Origin: Aminobacter ciceronei
GTDB lineage: Bacteria > Pseudomonadota > Alphaproteobacteria > Rhizobiales > Rhizobiaceae
Direction of reading: 5' to 3'
NCBI RefSeq assembly: GCF_014138625.1
Contig: NZ_JACJHY010000021.1
Span: forward strand, 62,001-126,000
DNA length: 64,000 bases
The position numbers and the translations under genes were made by a program. The number at the start of each line of letters is the position of its first letter. Within the stretch, counting starts at the first letter, position 1. This document shows, piece by piece, positions 29,020 to 38,733 of this stretch. Below the pieces are notes generated by a model. It had not been told where the DNA came from and did no database searches. It saw nothing but the letters and a program-made list of their open reading frames with translations.

Positions 29020-29070
29020 GGCGGGTCGTCCCGGCCGGTTTTTAGGGGAAGCGCAGGGCCGTCCCTGCGC
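29020..29070 (-). promoter_or_regulatory. Guanidine-II (mini-ykkC) riboswitch
   Basis: On the minus strand two hairpins carry ACGR loops. Hairpin 1 (29070-29051) is an 8-bp GCGCAGGG stem with loop ACGG. Hairpin 2 (29036-29020) has stem CGGG/CCCG and loop ACGA. The linker is 14 nt. The ribosome-binding GGAG of gdx follows about 8 nt after hairpin 2. Both loop identity and the gdx neighbour match the guanidine-II class, which controls translation initiation of guanidine exporters. Confidence 0.93.
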
Positions 29071-29155
29071 CCGCTCAGATAGGACTTTCGCGAGAGAAGT
29101 TCAACCCGCGCCCGGCCGCGACAGCCGGGCGGGGTCTGCGTCGTGCCCGTGAGGA

Positions 29156-29281
29156 CTACTTGTCCTTAAGCTTGGTCGCTTGCACCGGAGGCGCCTTGAA
29201 AGCCGGCGCAGGTGCTGGCTTCTTGGCGTCTTTCTTGGGTTTCCGGGCTTCTTTCCCGGCTTTCATCGCACCCTTGGCCAT
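29156..29281 (-). CDS. Small basic hypothetical protein
   Basis: A 41-residue protein, MAKGAMKAGKEARKPKKDAKKPAP..., rich in lysine, alanine and proline, with no hydrophobic segment. Short MAKG...KPKK proteins of this kind are, from memory, common in Rhizobiales, but I know no function. The ATG at 29281 has GGGAGA about 7 nt upstream. A longer frame to 29374 lacks this pattern. It lies upstream of the gdx riboswitch on the same strand. Confidence 0.65.
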   Translation of the reverse strand: MAKGAMKAGKEARKPKKDAKKPAPAPAFKAPPVQATKLKDK

Positions 29282-29435
29282 GATTCGTTTCTCCCGCTGC
29301 TGAGAAGTGGAGTGAAACGCGAAGTTGTCCGGCTTGCAAGAGGGGTCTTGAGCGCCGGGAGCGCCGGACGCCAAGGCCGCGAAAATGACTTGAGCGGGAC
29401 CTCACGCTCGCTAAAGTCGCTGCGGTGAGGGACCG

Positions 29436-30413
29436 ATGGCAGGACACTCCGGCTCCAGGCTAGTGATCTTTGCGGCTATTGCCGGCAATCTGCTGATTGC
29501 CGTCACCAAGTTCGTCGCCGCTGCCTTCACCGGCAGTTCGGCGATGCTGTCGGAAGGCGTGCATTCGCTCGTCGACACCGGCAATGGACTTTTGCTGCTC
29601 TACGGGCTGCATCGCGCCGCCCGGCCGCCTGATCTCACTCACCCGCTCGGCCATGGCCGCGAGCTCTATTTCTGGAGCTTCATCGTTGCCCTGCTGGTCT
29701 TCGCGCTTGGTGCCGGCGTGGCCTTCTATGAAGGCATCGTCCACATTCTCCACCCTGCGCCGATCGAGAATCCGCTCGTCAACTATGTGGTGCTTGGCGC
29801 CTGCATGGTGTTCGAGGGCGGCTCGTGGTTGGTTGCGCTCAGAGAATTCCGCCGCAGCAAGGGCAGTTTCGGCTACATCCAGGCGGTGCGACGGAGCAAG
29901 GACCCGAGCGTCTACACGGTGCTGTTTGAAGACAGTGCCGCCTTGCTGGGCCTGGTCATTGCCTTTGCCGGCATCTTTGCCGCGCATTATTTCGAGCAGC
30001 CCTGGCTCGACGGTGCCGCCTCGATCGGCATCAGCCTGATCCTTGGCGCCACGGCGGTGTTCCTGGCGCGTGAGAGCAAGGGTTTGCTGATGGGCGAGCC
30101 GGCTTCGGCGGACGTGCAGGCGGCGATACTGGCGATCGCCCAGGCCGATCCCGCTGTCGAGCAAGCTAATGGCGTGCTGACAGTGCATCTGGGGCCGGAG
30201 CAGGTGGTTGCCGGGCTCAGCCTCGACTTCGTCGACCACATCTCGGCGGCGAAGATCGAAGCCTGCGTCGAAAGACTGGAGGCGAAGCTCAAGGCCGAAG
30301 TTCCCGAGGTGACGTCGGTGTTCGTCAAGCCGCAGACGTCGCAGCGATGGAAGCTGCGTCATGACCGGATCGTGAACCCGAAGGCAGGGACGCCGATGCC
30401 CGAAGGCGGCTAG
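29436..30413 (+). CDS. Cation diffusion facilitator (CDF) family transporter
   Basis: A 325-residue inner-membrane metal/proton antiporter. The first helices contain the CDF pattern LLIAVTKFVAAAFTGSSAMLSEGVHSLVDTGNGLLLLYG, with the metal-site histidine and aspartates (HSLVD), then HPLGHGRELYFWSF. About five or six helices precede a cytoplasmic C-terminal domain (about residues 215-300). Likely substrates are Zn2+, Fe2+ or Mn2+; sequence alone does not decide. It starts at ATG 29436 as an independent plus-strand unit. Confidence 0.92.
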   Translation: MAGHSGSRLVIFAAIAGNLLIAVTKFVAAAFTGSSAMLSEGVHSLVDTGNGLLLLYGLHRAARPPDLTHPLGHGRELYFWSFIVALLVFALGAGVAFYEGIVHILHPAPIENPLVNYVVLGACMVFEGGSWLVALREFRRSKGSFGYIQAVRRSKDPSVYTVLFEDSAALLGLVIAFAGIFAAHYFEQPWLDGAASIGISLILGATAVFLARESKGLLMGEPASADVQAAILAIAQADPAVEQANGVLTVHLGPEQVVAGLSLDFVDHISAAKIEACVERLEAKLKAEVPEVTSVFVKPQTSQRWKLRHDRIVNPKAGTPMPEGG

Positions 30414-30455
30414 TGTGCCCGGGAATCACGCACTGCAGGACAGGAGGAGTTCGAA

Positions 30456-30860
30456 GTGAAGATCGAAGGCGGGTGCCATTGTGGCGCCATTACCTACAAG
30501 GCCGAAGTCGACCCGGAGAAGACGGCGATCTGCCATTGCACCGATTGCCAGAAACTGACCGGAACGGCCTTTCGCGTCACCGTTCCGGTGCCGGAGGACA
30601 AGATCGCGTTTTCGGGAGCGCCGAAGATTTACGTCAAGACAGGCGACAGCGGCAACAAACGCGCGCAGGGCTTCTGCCCCGAATGTGGCTCGCACCTGTT
30701 CGCCACTTCGGTCGGTGACGGACCCAAGGTCTATGGGTTGAGGACCGGAACTTCGGACCAGCGCGAGCAACTGGTGCCCCGCAAACAGGTCTGGCACCGA
30801 TCGGCGTTGCACTGGCTGCCGGAGTTCGACGGCATGGAGACGGTGGAGAAACAGTCCTGA
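30456..30860 (+). CDS. GFA family protein (CENP-V/GFA zinc fold)
   Basis: A 134-residue zinc protein of the glutathione-dependent formaldehyde-activating enzyme-like fold. The zinc cysteines are evident: GGCHCGAI (C7, C9), CHCTDCQ (C26, C28, C31) and FCPECGS (about 82, 85). The start is GTG 30456 after an excellent AGGAGGAG. These proteins often act on small aldehyde adducts, but most members are uncharacterised. It lies 42 bp after the CDF gene and may share its transcript. Confidence 0.9.
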   Translation: MKIEGGCHCGAITYKAEVDPEKTAICHCTDCQKLTGTAFRVTVPVPEDKIAFSGAPKIYVKTGDSGNKRAQGFCPECGSHLFATSVGDGPKVYGLRTGTSDQREQLVPRKQVWHRSALHWLPEFDGMETVEKQS

Positions 30861-30878
30861 GGGCAGTGCTTTGCTGCG

Positions 30879-32144
30879 CTAGTCGCTTTCCTCGACGACG
30901 CGCAGCCTGAGCTGCCCAGTCTTGGAATCGGCAGCCCGGGCGCCCGGAGGCTGGGGCTTGGCCGTAACTTCCGCCTCGCCGGCATGGCCCGTGCCGAATT
31001 CCAGCGCCTCGATCTTTTCGCCGCGTTTGGTGACCTTGGACGACGATACGAGGATGTCGTCGATGTCCTTGCTCGACTGATCGAAATGCGTCTTGAGTTT
31101 ACGCACGCGTTCGTCGAGGCGGCCGACATCTTCCATCAGGCGGATGACCTCGCCCTGGATCAGGTGCGCTTGTTCGCGCATGCGGGCGTCCTTGAGGATC
31201 GCCTGGATGACCTGGATCGACAGCATCAGCAGTGACGGCGACACGATGACGACGCGGGCGCGGTGGGCACGCTGCACCAGCGATTCGAAGTTCTCGTGGA
31301 TTTCGGCGAAGATCGATTCCGAGGGCACGAACATGAAGGCGGTGTCCTGGGTCTCGCCCGAGATCAGGTACTTGTCGGCGATCGCCTTGATGTGGACTTC
31401 GAGATCGCGCCGGAAGGCCTGGGCGGCATATTTCTGCGCTTCAACCGCGCCTTCGGTATCGGCTGCCGCGCGAATGGCGTTCCACGCCTCGAGCGGAAAC
31501 TTGGCGTCGATGACAAGTGACGGCGCGCCGTTCGGCATCCTGACAAGACAGTCCGGCCGGTTGTTGTTCGACAGCGTCGCCTGGAATTCGTAGGCGCCGA
31601 GCGGCAGGCCGTCGGCGACGATCGTCTCCATGCGCGACTGGCCGAAGGCGCCGCGCGTCTGCTTGTTGGAGAGGATCGCCTGCAGTTGCACCACCTGGCC
31701 GGCAAGCGACTGGATGTTGCCTTGTGCGGTATCGATGACCGCCAGCCGCTCCTGCAGCTTGGCCAGGCTCTCATGCGTCGATTTGGTCTGCTCGGTCATT
31801 GTCTGGCCAAGGCGGCCGGTCATGGCGTCGAGACGTTGGCTCAGCGATTGGGTCAGCTCCGCCTGGCGCGAGCCGAAGATTTCGGCCACCGTGCCGAGCC
31901 GGCCCTGCATCTCCGCCTGCGCCTGCAGGATACCCGCCATGCGGGCCTCGGCATCGCGGGCGTGGTCGGCGGCCTCGGCGGCTGCAACCGCGCGCGCCTT
32001 GGCCGAGCGCCACAGCGCCACCATCAGGACGACGACAAGTGCGACGAACAGCACGGCTGCAAACAGCAGCGCCTGCCCGAGCGTGAGCACGGAGGCGCCA
32101 AGCTGGGCGATGGGGGCGGACAGGATGCTGGAAAGCTCGTTCAT
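30879..32144 (-). CDS. rmuC: DNA recombination protein RmuC
   Basis: A 421-residue protein with one N-terminal membrane helix (LGQALLFAAVLFVALVVVLMVALW), a long coiled coil (about residues 50-150) and the RmuC nuclease-like core (DCLVRMPNGAPSLVIDAKFPLEAWNAI; FMFVPSESIFAEIHE; VIVSPSLLMLSIQVIQAILKDARMREQAHLIQGEV). RmuC limits rearrangements at inverted repeats in E. coli. The start is uncertain: ATG 32144 is used, with in-frame ATG 32156 and TTG 32171 as alternatives and no clear ribosome-binding site. It is divergent from def. Confidence 0.92.
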   Translation of the reverse strand: MNELSSILSAPIAQLGASVLTLGQALLFAAVLFVALVVVLMVALWRSAKARAVAAAEAADHARDAEARMAGILQAQAEMQGRLGTVAEIFGSRQAELTQSLSQRLDAMTGRLGQTMTEQTKSTHESLAKLQERLAVIDTAQGNIQSLAGQVVQLQAILSNKQTRGAFGQSRMETIVADGLPLGAYEFQATLSNNNRPDCLVRMPNGAPSLVIDAKFPLEAWNAIRAAADTEGAVEAQKYAAQAFRRDLEVHIKAIADKYLISGETQDTAFMFVPSESIFAEIHENFESLVQRAHRARVVIVSPSLLMLSIQVIQAILKDARMREQAHLIQGEVIRLMEDVGRLDERVRKLKTHFDQSSKDIDDILVSSSKVTKRGEKIEALEFGTGHAGEAEVTAKPQPPGARAADSKTGQLRLRVVEESD

Positions 32145-32247
32145 GGCGCGCACCATAGCCGATTCGCACAAAAGGTTCAGATCAAAACGGGAACATCCTG
32201 GATCGAGCCCTGTTGACGGTTTTCGCCTGACATCCTAGTTGATGCGC

Positions 32248-32778
32248 ATGACCATCAAGCCGCTCATCATCCTGCCCGATCCGCTCCTGCGCCTGGTTTC
32301 CAAGCCGGTCGAGCGCATCGACGACGCCACCCGCAAGTTCGCGCGCGACATGCTCGACACCATGTATGACGCGCCGGGCATCGGCCTTGCCGCCATCCAG
32401 GTCGGCGAGCCGCTGCGCATGCTGGTGATCGACCTTGCCAAGGAAGGCGAAGAGCCGGCGCCGATGACGGTCATCAATCCCGAGATCGTCTCGCGTAGCG
32501 ACGATCGCTCGATCTATGAGGAAGGCTGCCTCTCGATCCCGGACTATTACGCCGAGGTCGAGCGCCCGGCCAAGGTGCGGGTCAAATATCTCGACGAGAA
32601 CGCCAAGGAGCAGGAAGTCGAGGCCGACGGTCTGCTGGCCACCTGCCTGCAGCACGAGATCGACCATCTCGATGGCGTGCTGTTCATCGACTACATCTCC
32701 AAGCTCAAGCGCGACATGGTGATGAAGAAGTTCAAGAAGCTTGCCAAGGACCGTCCGCCGAGCCGCATGGTGGGGTGA
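32248..32778 (+). CDS. def: Peptide deformylase
   Basis: A 176-residue metalloenzyme removing formyl groups from nascent proteins. All three motifs are present: [10 protein letters not shown] (motif 1), EEGCLSIP with metal cysteine C94 (motif 2) and QHEIDHLDG with H136, E137 and H140 (motif 3). The start [12 protein letters not shown] (ATG 32248) matches the family; two in-frame codons (TTG 32239, ATG 32242) lie just upstream. It precedes fmt, which adds the formyl group, the usual pairing. Confidence 0.96.
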   Translation: MTIKPLIILPDPLLRLVSKPVERIDDATRKFARDMLDTMYDAPGIGLAAIQVGEPLRMLVIDLAKEGEEPAPMTVINPEIVSRSDDRSIYEEGCLSIPDYYAEVERPAKVRVKYLDENAKEQEVEADGLLATCLQHEIDHLDGVLFIDYISKLKRDMVMKKFKKLAKDRPPSRMVG

Positions 32779-32896
32779 GAGCCTGGCCGACCGGAGACTT
32801 CGACGGGCTTGACCTGAAGCTCGTAAACCCGTTTGAAGCGATGGCCTGAACGGTCGGCCGGCGCCGTCCGGGGCTGTGCGGGATAGCCGGAACAGA

Positions 32897-33832
32897 ATGA
32901 GCCTTCGCGTCATCTTCATGGGCACGCCGGATTTTTCCGTGCCGACGCTGCGTGCGATATCAGAAGCCGGCCACGAGGTCGTTGCCGTCTATTCGCAGCC
33001 GCCGCGCGCCGCAGGGCGCCGCGGGCTGGAGCTGACGCCGTCGCCGGTGCAGCGCGAGGCCGAGCGGCTGGGCATCGAGGTGCGCACGCCGCTGTCGCTG
33101 AAGGGGGAGGCCGAACAGGCGGCCTTTGCCCAGCTTAAGGCCGACGTCGCAGTGGTCGTTGCATACGGTTTGCTGCTACCCAAGGCCATTCTTCAGGGCA
33201 CGCGGCTTGGCTGCTACAACGGCCATGCCTCGCTGCTGCCGCGCTGGCGCGGGGCGGCTCCGATCCAGCGCGCCATCATGGCGGGCGATGCGGAAACCGG
33301 CATGATGGTCATGCGGATGGAAGAGGGATTGGACACCGGACCGGTGGCTCGACTTGAAAAAGTCGCGATTGGACCCGACATGACGGCCGGTGAGCTGCAC
33401 GATCGCCTGATGGCGGCAGGCGCTTTGCTGATGGTGGACGCTCTCGCAGAGCTCGAAGCGGGCAAGCTGGAAACGGTGCCGCAGCCATCGGAAGGCGTGA
33501 CCTACGCCAAAAAAATCGATAAAGCGGAGACGCGGATCGATTGGACCTTGCCGGCGACGGCGGTCGACAACAATATCCGCGGCCTATCGCCATTCCCCGG
33601 CGCATGGTGCGAAATCGAAATCGGCGGACGAACCGAGCGCTTGAAAATACTGCGCTCGCAACGCGCCGCTGGACAAGGAGAGCCGGGAACGGTTCTCGAC
33701 GACCGGTTGGAGATTGCCTGCGGCGACGCTGCCGTGAGGTTGGTCGAGGTACAAAGGGCGGGAGGAAAACCCGTCACCGCGGATGAATTCCTGCGCGGTG
33801 CCAAGATCGAAAAAGGAATGAAGTTGTCATGA
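32897..33832 (+). CDS. fmt: Methionyl-tRNA formyltransferase
   Basis: A 311-residue enzyme that formylates initiator Met-tRNA. The catalytic domain starts [20 protein letters not shown]; the folate-binding and catalytic region is [22 protein letters not shown] followed by [16 protein letters not shown]; the C-terminal domain has the FPGAWCEI region. ATG 32897 gives the family N-terminus. Its stop overlaps the GNAT gene start (ATGA), so the two are coupled. Confidence 0.96.
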   Translation: MSLRVIFMGTPDFSVPTLRAISEAGHEVVAVYSQPPRAAGRRGLELTPSPVQREAERLGIEVRTPLSLKGEAEQAAFAQLKADVAVVVAYGLLLPKAILQGTRLGCYNGHASLLPRWRGAAPIQRAIMAGDAETGMMVMRMEEGLDTGPVARLEKVAIGPDMTAGELHDRLMAAGALLMVDALAELEAGKLETVPQPSEGVTYAKKIDKAETRIDWTLPATAVDNNIRGLSPFPGAWCEIEIGGRTERLKILRSQRAAGQGEPGTVLDDRLEIACGDAAVRLVEVQRAGGKPVTADEFLRGAKIEKGMKLS

Positions 33833-34338
33833 GCATGATGTCGATTAGGGCAGCTACGCCCCGCGACCGCGAGGCGATCCGCCTCGTAGAAGAACACGCC
33901 TTCGGGCAGCAGGCCGAGGCTGGTCTCGTCGATGCGCTGGTTGCCGAAGGCGATGCGGTCGTCGAACTGGTGGCTGAAGAGGATGGCGATGTGGTTGGCC
34001 ACATCCTGTTTTCCAGGCTTTACATCCAGAACGGCGGCAAGACGGTTCCGGCGGTGGCGCTCGCCCCGCTGGCGGTCGAGCCCGATTTCCACGGCACCGG
34101 CATCGGTGGCGCGCTGGTCCGCGAAGCCCACATCCGGCTCAAGGATGCCGGCGAGACGATCGCCGTGGTGCTTGGCGATCCGGCCTATTATGGCCGCTTC
34201 GGCTACAGCCACGAGCGTGCAGCAGGGTTCGAGAGCGACTACCAGTGCGACGCGCTGCAGGCCCTGGCCTGGGGCGAGGCGCCCGAGACGGGCAAGCTGG
34301 TCTATGCCTCGGCCTTCGGTACTGCTCTTGCCGCGTAA
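33829..34338 (+). CDS. GNAT family N-acetyltransferase
   Basis: A 169-residue acetyltransferase. Acetyl-CoA-binding motif A lies in [31 protein letters not shown] (about residues 75-105), followed by [19 protein letters not shown], the typical YhbS-type ending. The substrate is unknown. The ATG overlaps the fmt stop by 4 bp and truA follows 23 bp later, so this accessory gene sits within the fmt-truA transcript. Confidence 0.9.
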   Translation: MSMMSIRAATPRDREAIRLVEEHAFGQQAEAGLVDALVAEGDAVVELVAEEDGDVVGHILFSRLYIQNGGKTVPAVALAPLAVEPDFHGTGIGGALVREAHIRLKDAGETIAVVLGDPAYYGRFGYSHERAAGFESDYQCDALQALAWGEAPETGKLVYASAFGTALAA

Positions 34339-34361
34339 AGCGGCCGGAGCTTTGACTGCAC

Positions 34362-35105
34362 ATGCCGCGCTATCGCCTTGATCTGGAATATGATGGTCGC
34401 GCCTATGCCGGGTGGCAGCGGCAGGCTGGCCTGCACACCGTGCAGGCGGCGATCGAGCAGGCGATCCTGAAGTTCTCGGGCGACGAAATCTCGCTGCGCG
34501 GCGCCGGCCGCACCGATGCGGGCGTGCATGCCACGGCTCAGGTCGCTCATGCCGACCTGACCAAGGCCTGGGCCGACGACAAGGTGCGCGACGCCGTCAA
34601 CGCGCATCTGCAGATGGCCGGCGAAACCGTCGCCATCATCGCCGCCCGGCAAGTGCCTGACGAGTTCGATGCCCGCTTCTCCGCCACCGGGCGGCACTAT
34701 ATCTACCGTATTCTCAACCGACGCGCGCCGGCAGCGCTCGAGCGTGGCAAGGTCTGGTGGGTGCCCAAGCGCCTCGACCACGAGGCGATGGCGGACGCCG
34801 CCAAGCTCCTGCTCGGCCGGCATGATTTCACCACCTTCCGCTCGACGCAGTGCCAGGCGAACAGCCCGCTCAGGACGCTTGCCCAACTCGACGTGACGCG
34901 CAGCGGCGACATGATCGAAGTCAGGACGTCGGCGCGCTCGTTCCTTCACAATCAGGTCCGCTCGATGGTCGGCAGCCTGAAACGCGTCGGCGAGGGCGGC
35001 TGGACTGCCGACGACCTCAAGGCAGCCCTCGACGCACGCAACCGCGCCGCCTGCGGCCAGGTCGCGCCGCCCGACGGGCTCTATCTCAGCGGCGTCGATT
35101 ATTGA
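34362..35105 (+). CDS. truA: tRNA pseudouridine synthase A
   Basis: A 247-residue enzyme making pseudouridine at positions 38-40 of tRNA anticodon arms. The catalytic aspartate D52 is in [11 protein letters not shown]; the N-terminus [18 protein letters not shown] and the C-terminal [13 protein letters not shown] motif are standard. ATG 34362 starts 23 bp after the GNAT gene. Ends convergent to the Lrp-type gene. Confidence 0.96.
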   Translation: MPRYRLDLEYDGRAYAGWQRQAGLHTVQAAIEQAILKFSGDEISLRGAGRTDAGVHATAQVAHADLTKAWADDKVRDAVNAHLQMAGETVAIIAARQVPDEFDARFSATGRHYIYRILNRRAPAALERGKVWWVPKRLDHEAMADAAKLLLGRHDFTTFRSTQCQANSPLRTLAQLDVTRSGDMIEVRTSARSFLHNQVRSMVGSLKRVGEGGWTADDLKAALDARNRAACGQVAPPDGLYLSGVDY

Positions 35106-35163
35106 TCTCCAGAGTTGCGCTGCTTGGGGCGGAAAGCCGCGGCGCACTTGTCCTTGAATTGCT

Positions 35164-35703
35164 TCAGTAGATCGGATTGGTTCCGAGCTTCGGCGCCGGC
35201 CAGTCCTGGGTGATCCCGGGCTGTACAGGCCGTTCGAGATAGGTCGACAGCACGACATAGCTGCGCGTCGAGGTCACGCCTGGCGTGTCGTAGATGCGGG
35301 CGAGCAGCCCCTCCAGCGCGCGCGTGTCCTCGGTCCGCACCTTGAGCAGGATGCAGGCGTCGCCGGCAACCGTGTGGATTTCCTCGACCTCCGGAAACGA
35401 CGAGACCGCCATCAGTTCCGGCGTCTTGCCCCAACCCCTGGTGTCGACATGGACGAAGGCCAGCAGCGGCTTGCCGACAGACCTCGGATCGGCCATGGCC
35501 ACGGTCTGGCGGATGGCACCGGACCGGCGCATGCGCTTGACCCGCTCATGCGCCGCCGGCGCCGACAGGCCTGCCTTTTCGCCCAGTTCGGCGTAGGAGA
35601 CCGTCGCGTCCTCGACCAGCACGCCTAACAGCCTTCGGTCGGCGGTATCGATCGAGCGCTCCGGCAGGCGGTTCTGCCGAATGCCGTCTGTTTCTTCATC
35701 CAT
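35164..35703 (-). CDS. Lrp/AsnC family transcriptional regulator
   Basis: A 179-residue regulator with an N-terminal helix-turn-helix (DTADRRLLGVLVEDATVSYAELGEKAGLSAPAAHERVKRMRRSGAI, residues about 18-65) and a C-terminal RAM/AsnC ligand-binding domain (about 80-165). It is divergent from an MFS transporter with only 48 bp between the two start codons, and that gap holds a perfect 8-bp inverted repeat. The usual inference is that it controls the transporter in response to an amino acid or related molecule. Confidence 0.92.
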   Translation of the reverse strand: MDEETDGIRQNRLPERSIDTADRRLLGVLVEDATVSYAELGEKAGLSAPAAHERVKRMRRSGAIRQTVAMADPRSVGKPLLAFVHVDTRGWGKTPELMAVSSFPEVEEIHTVAGDACILLKVRTEDTRALEGLLARIYDTPGVTSTRSYVVLSTYLERPVQPGITQDWPAPKLGTNPIY

Positions 35704-35709
35704 CCGGAA

Positions 35710-35743
35710 ATTCTCCGTTGAAGCCGAACATCATTCGGAGAAT
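35710..35743. promoter_or_regulatory. Candidate operator: ATTCTCCG-N18-CGGAGAAT
   Basis: Perfect 8-bp inverted arms (35710-35717 and 35736-35743) lie in the 48-bp gap between the divergent Lrp and MFS genes. The arm centres are 26 bp apart, about two and a half helical turns. This suits a dimeric or oligomeric regulator, but it is not the classical Lrp consensus. Confidence 0.55.
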
Positions 35744-35751
35744 ATGCGCCA

Positions 35752-36918
35752 ATGTCGAACGTTGATCAAACACTTCCCGCTGCTGCCGAACCCGTGGCCC
35801 GCATTCCCCGGGCTGCCTATCTATTGACCGGCTGCATTGCCGTCATCGGTTCCAATTCGCTGGTCCTCGGCCCGATCGCGCCCGAGGTTGCGGCAGGCTT
35901 CGGCAGTTCCGTGCCGGTGGTCATGACGGCGGCCTCAGCCTTCGGGTTGGGCACCGCGGCAAGTGCCCTCTTCCTTGCCCGCTACATCGACCGCTTCGGC
36001 GCCAAGCGCATGTTGCAGCGGGCGCTGGCGTTGCTGGCCGTAGCCCTTTTGGCCAGTGCCGCGGCACCCCAGGTCATTGTGCTGGTCGCAGCGCAATTGC
36101 TGGCCGGCATCGCGGCCGGAATAGCCCTACCGGCGATCTATGCCAGCGCCGCGGCCGTTGCTCCACCCGGCCGCGAAAGCGGAACCATCGGCGTCGTGCT
36201 GACCGGCTGGACGCTGTCGATGGTCGCCGGCGTGTCGATGTCTGCCGTGCTCGCCGACCTCGTTCACTGGCGCGCGGTATTCGGCGCGGTGGCGCTGCTT
36301 TCTGCCATTGCGCTGGCAGCGATTTCGGCGATGTCGGCCGACGACAAGCCGGCCGGCGGTGTCGCTCCAGCGCCGCTGGGAGCGCTGGCGACGCCCGGCA
36401 TCGTCCCGTTGTTGATCGCCTGTGGCGCCTTCATGACGGCGTTTTACGGCGTCTATGGCTATCTCGGCGATCATCTGCATCAGGCGCTCGGCCGGCCGGT
36501 CAGCGCCAATGGCCTCGCCGCCATTTCCTACGGCATCGGTTTCGGTGCCGCCGCACTGCTGGACGGCATTGTCGACCGCCTCGGCGCCCGGCGCGTCATG
36601 CCGATAGCCTATCTCGGCGTGGCAGCAATCTATGTGCTCATCGCGGCAGTCGCCGGCACTTTCACCATCCTGATCGCCACCATGGCCTTGTGGGGCTTGG
36701 GCAACCATTTCGGCTTGAACGTGCTGGTCATGCGCCTGTCCGCGCTCGACCCTAGCAGGCGTGGAACCATCATGGGGCTGAACAGCGCGGTGACCTATCT
36801 TGCCGTGTCGGTCGGCACCACCGCCTTCGGTCCGCTCTACGCCAATTACGGCTTTGCCGCTTCGGCAGTCGTTGCGGCCGTACTGATGCTAGGTGCTGCC
36901 GCTGCTGCCTGGCGTTGA
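35752..36918 (+). CDS. MFS transporter (DHA1-like)
   Basis: A 388-residue major facilitator protein with about 12 hydrophobic helices. The loop 2-3 motif appears as ARYIDRFGAKRMLQRAL, and the conserved region around GIALPAIYASAAAVAPPGRESGTIGVVLTGWTLSMVAG is typical of DHA1/YdhP-type efflux proteins. The substrate is unknown; the divergent Lrp-type gene hints at an amino acid or metabolite. ATG 35752 is the first methionine before the cytosolic N-terminus. Confidence 0.9.
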   Translation: MSNVDQTLPAAAEPVARIPRAAYLLTGCIAVIGSNSLVLGPIAPEVAAGFGSSVPVVMTAASAFGLGTAASALFLARYIDRFGAKRMLQRALALLAVALLASAAAPQVIVLVAAQLLAGIAAGIALPAIYASAAAVAPPGRESGTIGVVLTGWTLSMVAGVSMSAVLADLVHWRAVFGAVALLSAIALAAISAMSADDKPAGGVAPAPLGALATPGIVPLLIACGAFMTAFYGVYGYLGDHLHQALGRPVSANGLAAISYGIGFGAAALLDGIVDRLGARRVMPIAYLGVAAIYVLIAAVAGTFTILIATMALWGLGNHFGLNVLVMRLSALDPSRRGTIMGLNSAVTYLAVSVGTTAFGPLYANYGFAASAVVAAVLMLGAAAAAWR

Positions 36919-36936
36919 GCTGCGGGCGCGGGGCGT

Positions 36937-37542
36937 TCAGGCCGGCAACTGGATGCCGAACAGGGCCTGCAGCGCAAACAGCACCAGCAGCGACACGAAG
37001 AACATGCCGGCGAAGACGGCCGACCCGATCGCCGCACCCTTGCCGATGGTGGCGTTGGTCATGCGCCAGGTGAACACCATCGCGAGTGCGAACACCGCCA
37101 ACGACAGCAGCGAAACAACGTTGTCAGCCGCCGGAAACAGCATGCGGGCGAGCGCTGCCGGCAGCATCAGCCAGGCGATGATCGCGGACGTCCAGTTGCT
37201 GGCGACGACGTAATGGACGAAACGGTCGCCGATGCCGACGCGTGGCGCCACCAGTGCCAGCACGATGAGCGGCAAGACCCAGGCGCCGATGTCGACCATC
37301 GCCAGTCGGACGACGATCCCGAAGCGGCTGGCGAACGTCGCCGTCTCCAGCGCGACGTCATTGGACACCCCGGCCCAGCCGACAACGAGGGCGGGAACGG
37401 CAACCAGGATTGCGAAGAACGAATTCCAGAAGCCGTCGGCGCTGAGATCGAGCTGGCGCAGGCCGTCGGCCTTGCCCAGCATCAGCCGCCAGGCGCCCGC
37501 CAGATTCTGCTCGATTTCATCGCTTGCCAGCATCAGGGCCAT
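36937..37542 (-). CDS. Hypothetical membrane protein, five predicted helices
   Basis: A 201-residue membrane protein. It starts with an amphipathic segment (NLAGAWRLMLGKADGLRQLDLS) followed by about five hydrophobic helices. The architecture recalls YIP1-type proteins, but I do not recognise a family with confidence. It starts 3 bp after the dapE stop, so it is almost certainly translated from the dapE transcript. The functional link to lysine synthesis is unclear. Confidence 0.75.
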   Translation of the reverse strand: MALMLASDEIEQNLAGAWRLMLGKADGLRQLDLSADGFWNSFFAILVAVPALVVGWAGVSNDVALETATFASRFGIVVRLAMVDIGAWVLPLIVLALVAPRVGIGDRFVHYVVASNWTSAIIAWLMLPAALARMLFPAADNVVSLLSLAVFALAMVFTWRMTNATIGKGAAIGSAVFAGMFFVSLLVLFALQALFGIQLPA

Positions 37543-37545
37543 TCG

Positions 37546-38733
37546 TCATCCGAACCAGTCTGCGAGGAACTGCTGGTAGACCTGTGTCAGCTGTTTGAGC
37601 TCGGCAAGCGGCACGCGCTCGTCGACCATGTGCATGGTCTTGCCGACGAGCCCGAACTCGACGACCGGGCAGTAGTCCTTGATGAAGCGTGCATCGGAGG
37701 TGCCGCCCGTCGTCGATAGTTTGGGCTTGCGTCCGGTGACGCGCTTGATGGAGCCGGCAAGCGCATCGATCAGCTTGTCGTTGCGGGTCAGGAAGACGTG
37801 GCTCGGCCGGTCGCGCCAGACGAGCTCGAACTCGACCGGCTCCTTGCGGCCCTTGCGGTACTTCTTGCGCCCGCTCGCCTTGTCCAACCGGTTATGGATC
37901 TCGGCCTGCAGCGTCTCGGCCGTCCAGCTGTCGTTGAAGCGGATGTTGAAGCTGGCGGTAGCCTTGGCCGGAATGACGTTCGTCGCCGGATTGCCGACGT
38001 CGAAGGTGGTGACCTCCAGGTTCGATGGCTGGAAATCCTTGGTGCCCTTGTCGAAGACCGGGTTGAGCAGCGCATCGACCAGGGTCATCAGCCCGCGCAC
38101 CGGGTTGTCGGCGAGATGCGGATAGGCGGCGTGGCCTTGCCTGCCGTTGACGGTGATGGTGGCCGAGATCGAACCCCGGCGGCCGATCTTGATCATGTCG
38201 CCGAGCGCATCGGGGTTGGTCGGCTCGCCGACCAGCGATGCGTCCCACTTTTCGCCGCGCGAGGCCGCCCATTCGAGCAGCTTGACCGTGCCGTTGATCG
38301 ACGGGCCTTCCTCGTCGCCGGTGATCAGCAGCGAAATCGAACCTTTCGGGCCGCCATGGGCTTCGACGTGGCGGGCGACGGCGGCGATGAAGCAAGCGAT
38401 GCCGCCCTTCATGTCGACGGCGCCGCGGCCATACATTTCGCCATTGTCGATGGCTGCCGAAAACGGCGGATGCTTCCACGCCGCCTCGTCGCCGATCGGC
38501 ACCACGTCGGTATGGCCGGCAAACATCAGATGCGGCCCGTTGCCCGAGCGGCGGGCATAGAGGTTCTCGACGTCAGGCGTGCCGTCCTCGGAAAAGGTCG
38601 GGCGGTCGACGGCGAAGCCGAGCGGCTTCAGCATGGTCTCAAGTGCGGACAGCGCACCGCCTTCGGTCGGCGTAACCGACGGGCAGCGGATGAGGGCGGC
38701 GAGGTTTTCGGCGGGATCTGTCGGCAGTTTCAT
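37546..38733 (-). CDS. dapE: Succinyl-diaminopimelate desuccinylase
   Basis: A 395-residue M20 metallohydrolase making LL-diaminopimelate for lysine and peptidoglycan. Metal-site motifs are [19 protein letters not shown] and [11 protein letters not shown], followed by the dimerisation domain and the C-terminal metal ligand in [14 protein letters not shown] 38733 ([14 protein letters not shown]) fits the family; the frame stays open 129 bp upstream without family residues. dapD lies 4.7 kb away on the same strand. Confidence 0.95.
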   Translation of the reverse strand: MKLPTDPAENLAALIRCPSVTPTEGGALSALETMLKPLGFAVDRPTFSEDGTPDVENLYARRSGNGPHLMFAGHTDVVPIGDEAAWKHPPFSAAIDNGEMYGRGAVDMKGGIACFIAAVARHVEAHGGPKGSISLLITGDEEGPSINGTVKLLEWAASRGEKWDASLVGEPTNPDALGDMIKIGRRGSISATITVNGRQGHAAYPHLADNPVRGLMTLVDALLNPVFDKGTKDFQPSNLEVTTFDVGNPATNVIPAKATASFNIRFNDSWTAETLQAEIHNRLDKASGRKKYRKGRKEPVEFELVWRDRPSHVFLTRNDKLIDALAGSIKRVTGRKPKLSTTGGTSDARFIKDYCPVVEFGLVGKTMHMVDERVPLAELKQLTQVYQQFLADWFG

